Shown piece after piece: positions 63,997 through 64,000 of a DNA stretch of 64,000 nt. Numbering within the stretch: position 1 is the stretch's first letter; each line of letters opens with the position of its first letter. A program made the translations under genes and the position numbers. The DNA is from Thiohalocapsa sp. GTDB taxonomy: Bacteria; Pseudomonadota; Gammaproteobacteria; Chromatiales; Chromatiaceae. Location: NCBI GenBank assembly GCA_028277725.1, contig JANQFX010000049.1, positions 1-64,000 on the forward strand, given 5' to 3'. The notes under the pieces were generated by a model. The model searched no databases and was not told where the DNA came from. It was given only the letters and a program-made list of their open reading frames with translations.

Positions 63997-64000
63997 GCGC

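Overview
The window is high-GC chromosomal DNA from a gammaproteobacterium. The set BamC, an LpoA-like lipoprotein, RpoH, GcvR, EngB, IscR/CysE, a GcvR-Bcp-PhoH block and an S-adenosylhomocysteine riboswitch upstream of ahcY-metF points to that class. A type 1 IPP isomerase, a PrsT-like TPR protein, a very large FAD/Fe-S oxidoreductase and RAYT-linked repeats fit a Chromatiales-like (purple sulfur/halophilic) lineage. The order-level placement is inference. No rRNA, tRNA, CRISPR array, complete insertion sequence or prophage was recognised.

Layout. 1-6.0 kb is a worn accessory strip: a decayed RAYT transposase, a 15-bp tandem repeat, a 5'-truncated isoprenylcysteine-type methyltransferase, a DUF29 scrap, intact ilvD and an acyltransferase, FAS1 and regulator scraps joined tail to tail, a HigBA pair whose toxin is frameshifted, and a ~160-bp imperfect hairpin. 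6.2-13.2 kb carries idi, an LpoA-like lipoprotein, a ClC channel and a PrsT-like TPR protein. 13.4-19.3 kb is core: a metallo-hydrolase, bamC and dapA on the minus strand, then gcvR, a Bcp-type peroxiredoxin and phoH on the plus strand. 19.4-22.5 kb has a periplasmic DsrE protein, an MFS transporter, a DUF2919 membrane protein and a small cysteine-bearing secreted protein. 22.6-25.5 kb is a minus-strand run pip-dtd-hisB-hisA that lacks hisH and hisF.

After a 1-kb non-coding gap with tandem repeats come the 1317-residue FAD/Fe-S oxidoreductase, a Uma2-family protein, and ahcY-metF under the riboswitch. These last two belong to methyl-cycle metabolism: AhcY removes SAH and MetF supplies methyl-THF. 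34.0-35.4 kb is a second decayed strip: an AbrB-type antitoxin and an adenine methylase with a nonsense codon. 35.8-43.5 kb holds a SulP transporter with a large hydrophilic insertion, a secreted nuclease-family protein, cytochrome b561, a methyltransferase, trmO, rpe and gph. trpE follows without trpG, then rpoH.

46.9-53.6 kb is the least familiar stretch: a cysteine-rich secreted protein, two tiny coupled ORFs behind a sigma-54-like promoter, tag, a phosphohexomutase, an exported Ala/Pro protein with a duplicated block, and a DUF302 protein. 53.6-64 kb returns to core genes (engB, moaC, a lipid A acyltransferase, a rhodanese, iscR, cysE), followed by an MpaB-family oxygenase, a heptad-repeat membrane protein and hrpA, which begins at the window edge.
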